Positions 63,009 to 64,000 of a stretch of DNA of 64,000 nucleotides are shown here, piece after piece; the first letter of the stretch is position 1, and each line of letters begins with the position of its first letter. Both the position numbers and the translations under genes were made by a program. The notes under the pieces are model-generated. The model was not told the DNA's origin. It saw only the letters and a list, made by a program, of their open reading frames with translations, and made no database searches. The stretch is from Fistularia commersonii (taxonomy: Eukaryota; Chordata; Actinopteri; Syngnathiformes; Fistulariidae), in assembly GCA_037954325.1 (NCBI GenBank), contig JBBMNZ010000045.1, positions 558,001 through 622,000 on the forward strand, read 5' to 3'.

Positions 63009-63478
63009 AATTCAGTGTAATCCAGGTACATTTTCAAAAGATATACCCATTCGTTAAAAAAGAGCTTTTCTCACCGAGTTGAAGCGTTATTGATTAGGAG
63101 TGGAAATAACTAATGAATTTCATTAATCTGGTTTCTGCTGTTGAAATATGTTGTTTAGGACATGATTCTGCAAAAAATATGTCAAATTCAGCTTAATCCC
63201 ATCACATGTTCAAAAGATATAGCCATTCGTTCAAAAACGTCTTATCTAACCGAGTTGAAGCGTTTTTGATTAGGAGTGGAAAAAACTAATGAATTTCATC
63301 AAGCTGGTTTCTGCTGTTGAAATATGTTGTATAGGACATGATTCTGCACAATATATGTCAAATTCAGTGTAATCCAGCGACAAGATCAAAAGATATAGCC
63401 ATTCGTTCAAAAACTGCTTATCTCACCGAGTTGAAGCGTTTTTTAGTTGGAGTGGAAATAACTAATGCATTTCAATAT

Positions 63479-64000
63479 GCTGGTTTCTCCTGTTGATATA
63501 TGTTGTTTAGGACATGATTCTGCACAATATATGTCAAATTCATTGTAATCCCATCGAAGGTTCAAAAGATATAGCCATTCGTTCAAAAAGTTCTTATCTC
63601 ATCGAGTTGAAGCGTTTTTGATTAAGAGAGGAAATAACTATTGAATTTCACCAAGCCTTTTTCTGCTGTTGATAGATGTTGTATAGGACATGATTCTGTA
63701 CAATATGTGTCAAATTCAGTGTAATCCAGCGACATGATCAAAAGATATAGCCATTCGTTCGAAAACTGCTCATCTCACCGAGTTGAAGCGTTTTTGAGTT
63801 GGAGTTGAAATAACTAATGAATTTCAATATGCTGTTTTTTGCTGTTGATATATGTTGTTTAGGACATGATTCTGCACAATATATCAAATTCAGTGTAATC
63901 CAGCTATAAGTTCAAAAGATATAGCCATAGGGTCAAAAAGTACTTATCTCGCTGAGTTGAACCTTTTTTTGTTTTTGAGTGGAAATGACTAATGAATTTC
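63479..64000 (+). repeat. D-type HOR segment at the window edge
   Basis: About three monomers in the D order: CCCATCGAAGG (63,550), CCTTTTTCTGCTG (63,656, as at 28,077) and TTTTTTTGTTTTTGAGTGG (63,965). Small private changes such as GACATGATC near 63,731 and GCCATAGGGTC near 63,923 separate it from the D' units. The HOR probably continues beyond the window. Confidence 0.75.

Larger units (their letters stand above)
61871..63478 (+). repeat. A-type segment in block F
   Basis: Collinear with about 640-2,427 at the other end of the window: an A12 tract (61,881-61,892), then short monomers (junctions near 62,384, 62,674 and 62,964), then the AGCTTAATCCCATCACATG monomer (63,189 and 2,132). The open frames read on the minus strand at 62,514-62,768 and 62,804-63,037 are two versions of one chance frame across the 290-bp duplication. 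Confidence 0.78.
1..64000 (+). repeat. 176-177-bp satellite array filling the window
   Basis: Landmarks such as GATTCTGCAC recur about every 176-177 bp from the first base to the last (for example 356, 533, 710 and 886). Every monomer reads in the same orientation; I found no inverted block and no unrelated insertion. In order, a typical monomer contains GAATTTCATCAAGCTGG, CTGCTGTTGAAATATG, TTGTTTAGGACATGATTCTG, CACAATATATGTCAAATTC, AGTGTAATCCAGC, CAAAAGATATAGCCATTCG, TTCAAAAAGTGCTTATC, TCACCGAGTTGAAGCG and TTTTTGATTAGGAGTGG, then AAATAACTAAT. The window starts and ends inside a monomer, so the array continues on both sides. Nucleosome-length monomers organised into HORs are typical of centromeric satellites; assignment to an active centromere is inference. 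I do not recognise the family. Confidence 0.97.

Noticed and set aside
62514..63037. Two overlapping-type minus-strand open frames of 84 and 77 codons with the same C-terminal sequence
   Set aside because: They are the reverse strand of the 290-bp tandem duplication (full plus short monomer). The repeated peptide reflects DNA repetition, not a repeat protein.
1..64000. CRISPR array
   Set aside because: The repeats are contiguous 176-177-bp monomers with no short direct repeats separated by unique spacers.
1..64000. Assignment to a known family such as Arabidopsis CEN180, human alpha satellite or rice CentO
   Set aside because: The length is similar to some of these, but I could not recognise their sequence in the monomer, so no family or species is claimed.
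1..64000. tRNA, rRNA or other RNA genes, promoters and terminators
   Set aside because: No cloverleaf, rRNA-like or unique regulatory sequence was seen; short TATA-like and T-rich stretches occur in every monomer and have no specificity.

Overview
The whole 64 kb is a single, uninterrupted tandem array of one satellite DNA family. I see no protein-coding gene, RNA gene, transposon, CRISPR array or unique sequence. The monomer is about 176-177 bp, AT-rich (roughly one-third G+C by eye), always in the same head-to-tail orientation on the + strand. There are roughly 370 monomers, including about 24 copies of a short ~114-bp deletion monomer. A nucleosome-sized monomer, multi-kilobase higher-order repeats (HORs) and the absence of other sequence point to a eukaryotic centromere or pericentromeric heterochromatin, from a plant or an animal. 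I do not recognise the satellite as a named family, so species and centromere activity remain inference.

Layout. (A) 1-11,770: a long, diverse HOR family containing a 641-bp tandem duplication, a 1,635-bp tandem duplication and a third 1,635-bp copy. (B) 11,771-21,694: two tandem 3,692-bp units (21 monomers), then a ladder of 1,584-bp units (9 monomers). (C) 21,695-26,399: a second, shorter version of family A. (D) 26,400-34,365: copies of a 3,279-bp HOR, one of them truncated and re-joined. (C') 34,366-39,335: a duplicate of C offset by 12.1-13.0 kb, with a 351-bp deletion and a 705-bp internal duplication. (D') 39,336-55,289: 4.87 regular tandem copies of the 3,279-bp HOR (18 full monomers plus 1 short monomer). 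(E) 55,290-61,189: about 1.5 copies of a derived 3,986-bp HOR (22 full plus 1 short). (F) 61,190-64,000: a mosaic of B-, A- and D-type segments with a 290-bp tandem duplication.

There are no genes to work together. The content of interest is the record of satellite evolution: unequal exchange in whole-monomer steps, one ancestral 62-63-bp deletion at a 6-bp direct repeat spread through several HORs, gene-conversion-sized patches, and a block duplication of about 10 kb. Each typical monomer also carries a partial CENP-B-box-like stretch and two imperfect dyads that could matter for kinetochore chromatin. All identities, offsets and counts were read by eye, so boundaries can be off by some bases to a few tens of bases.
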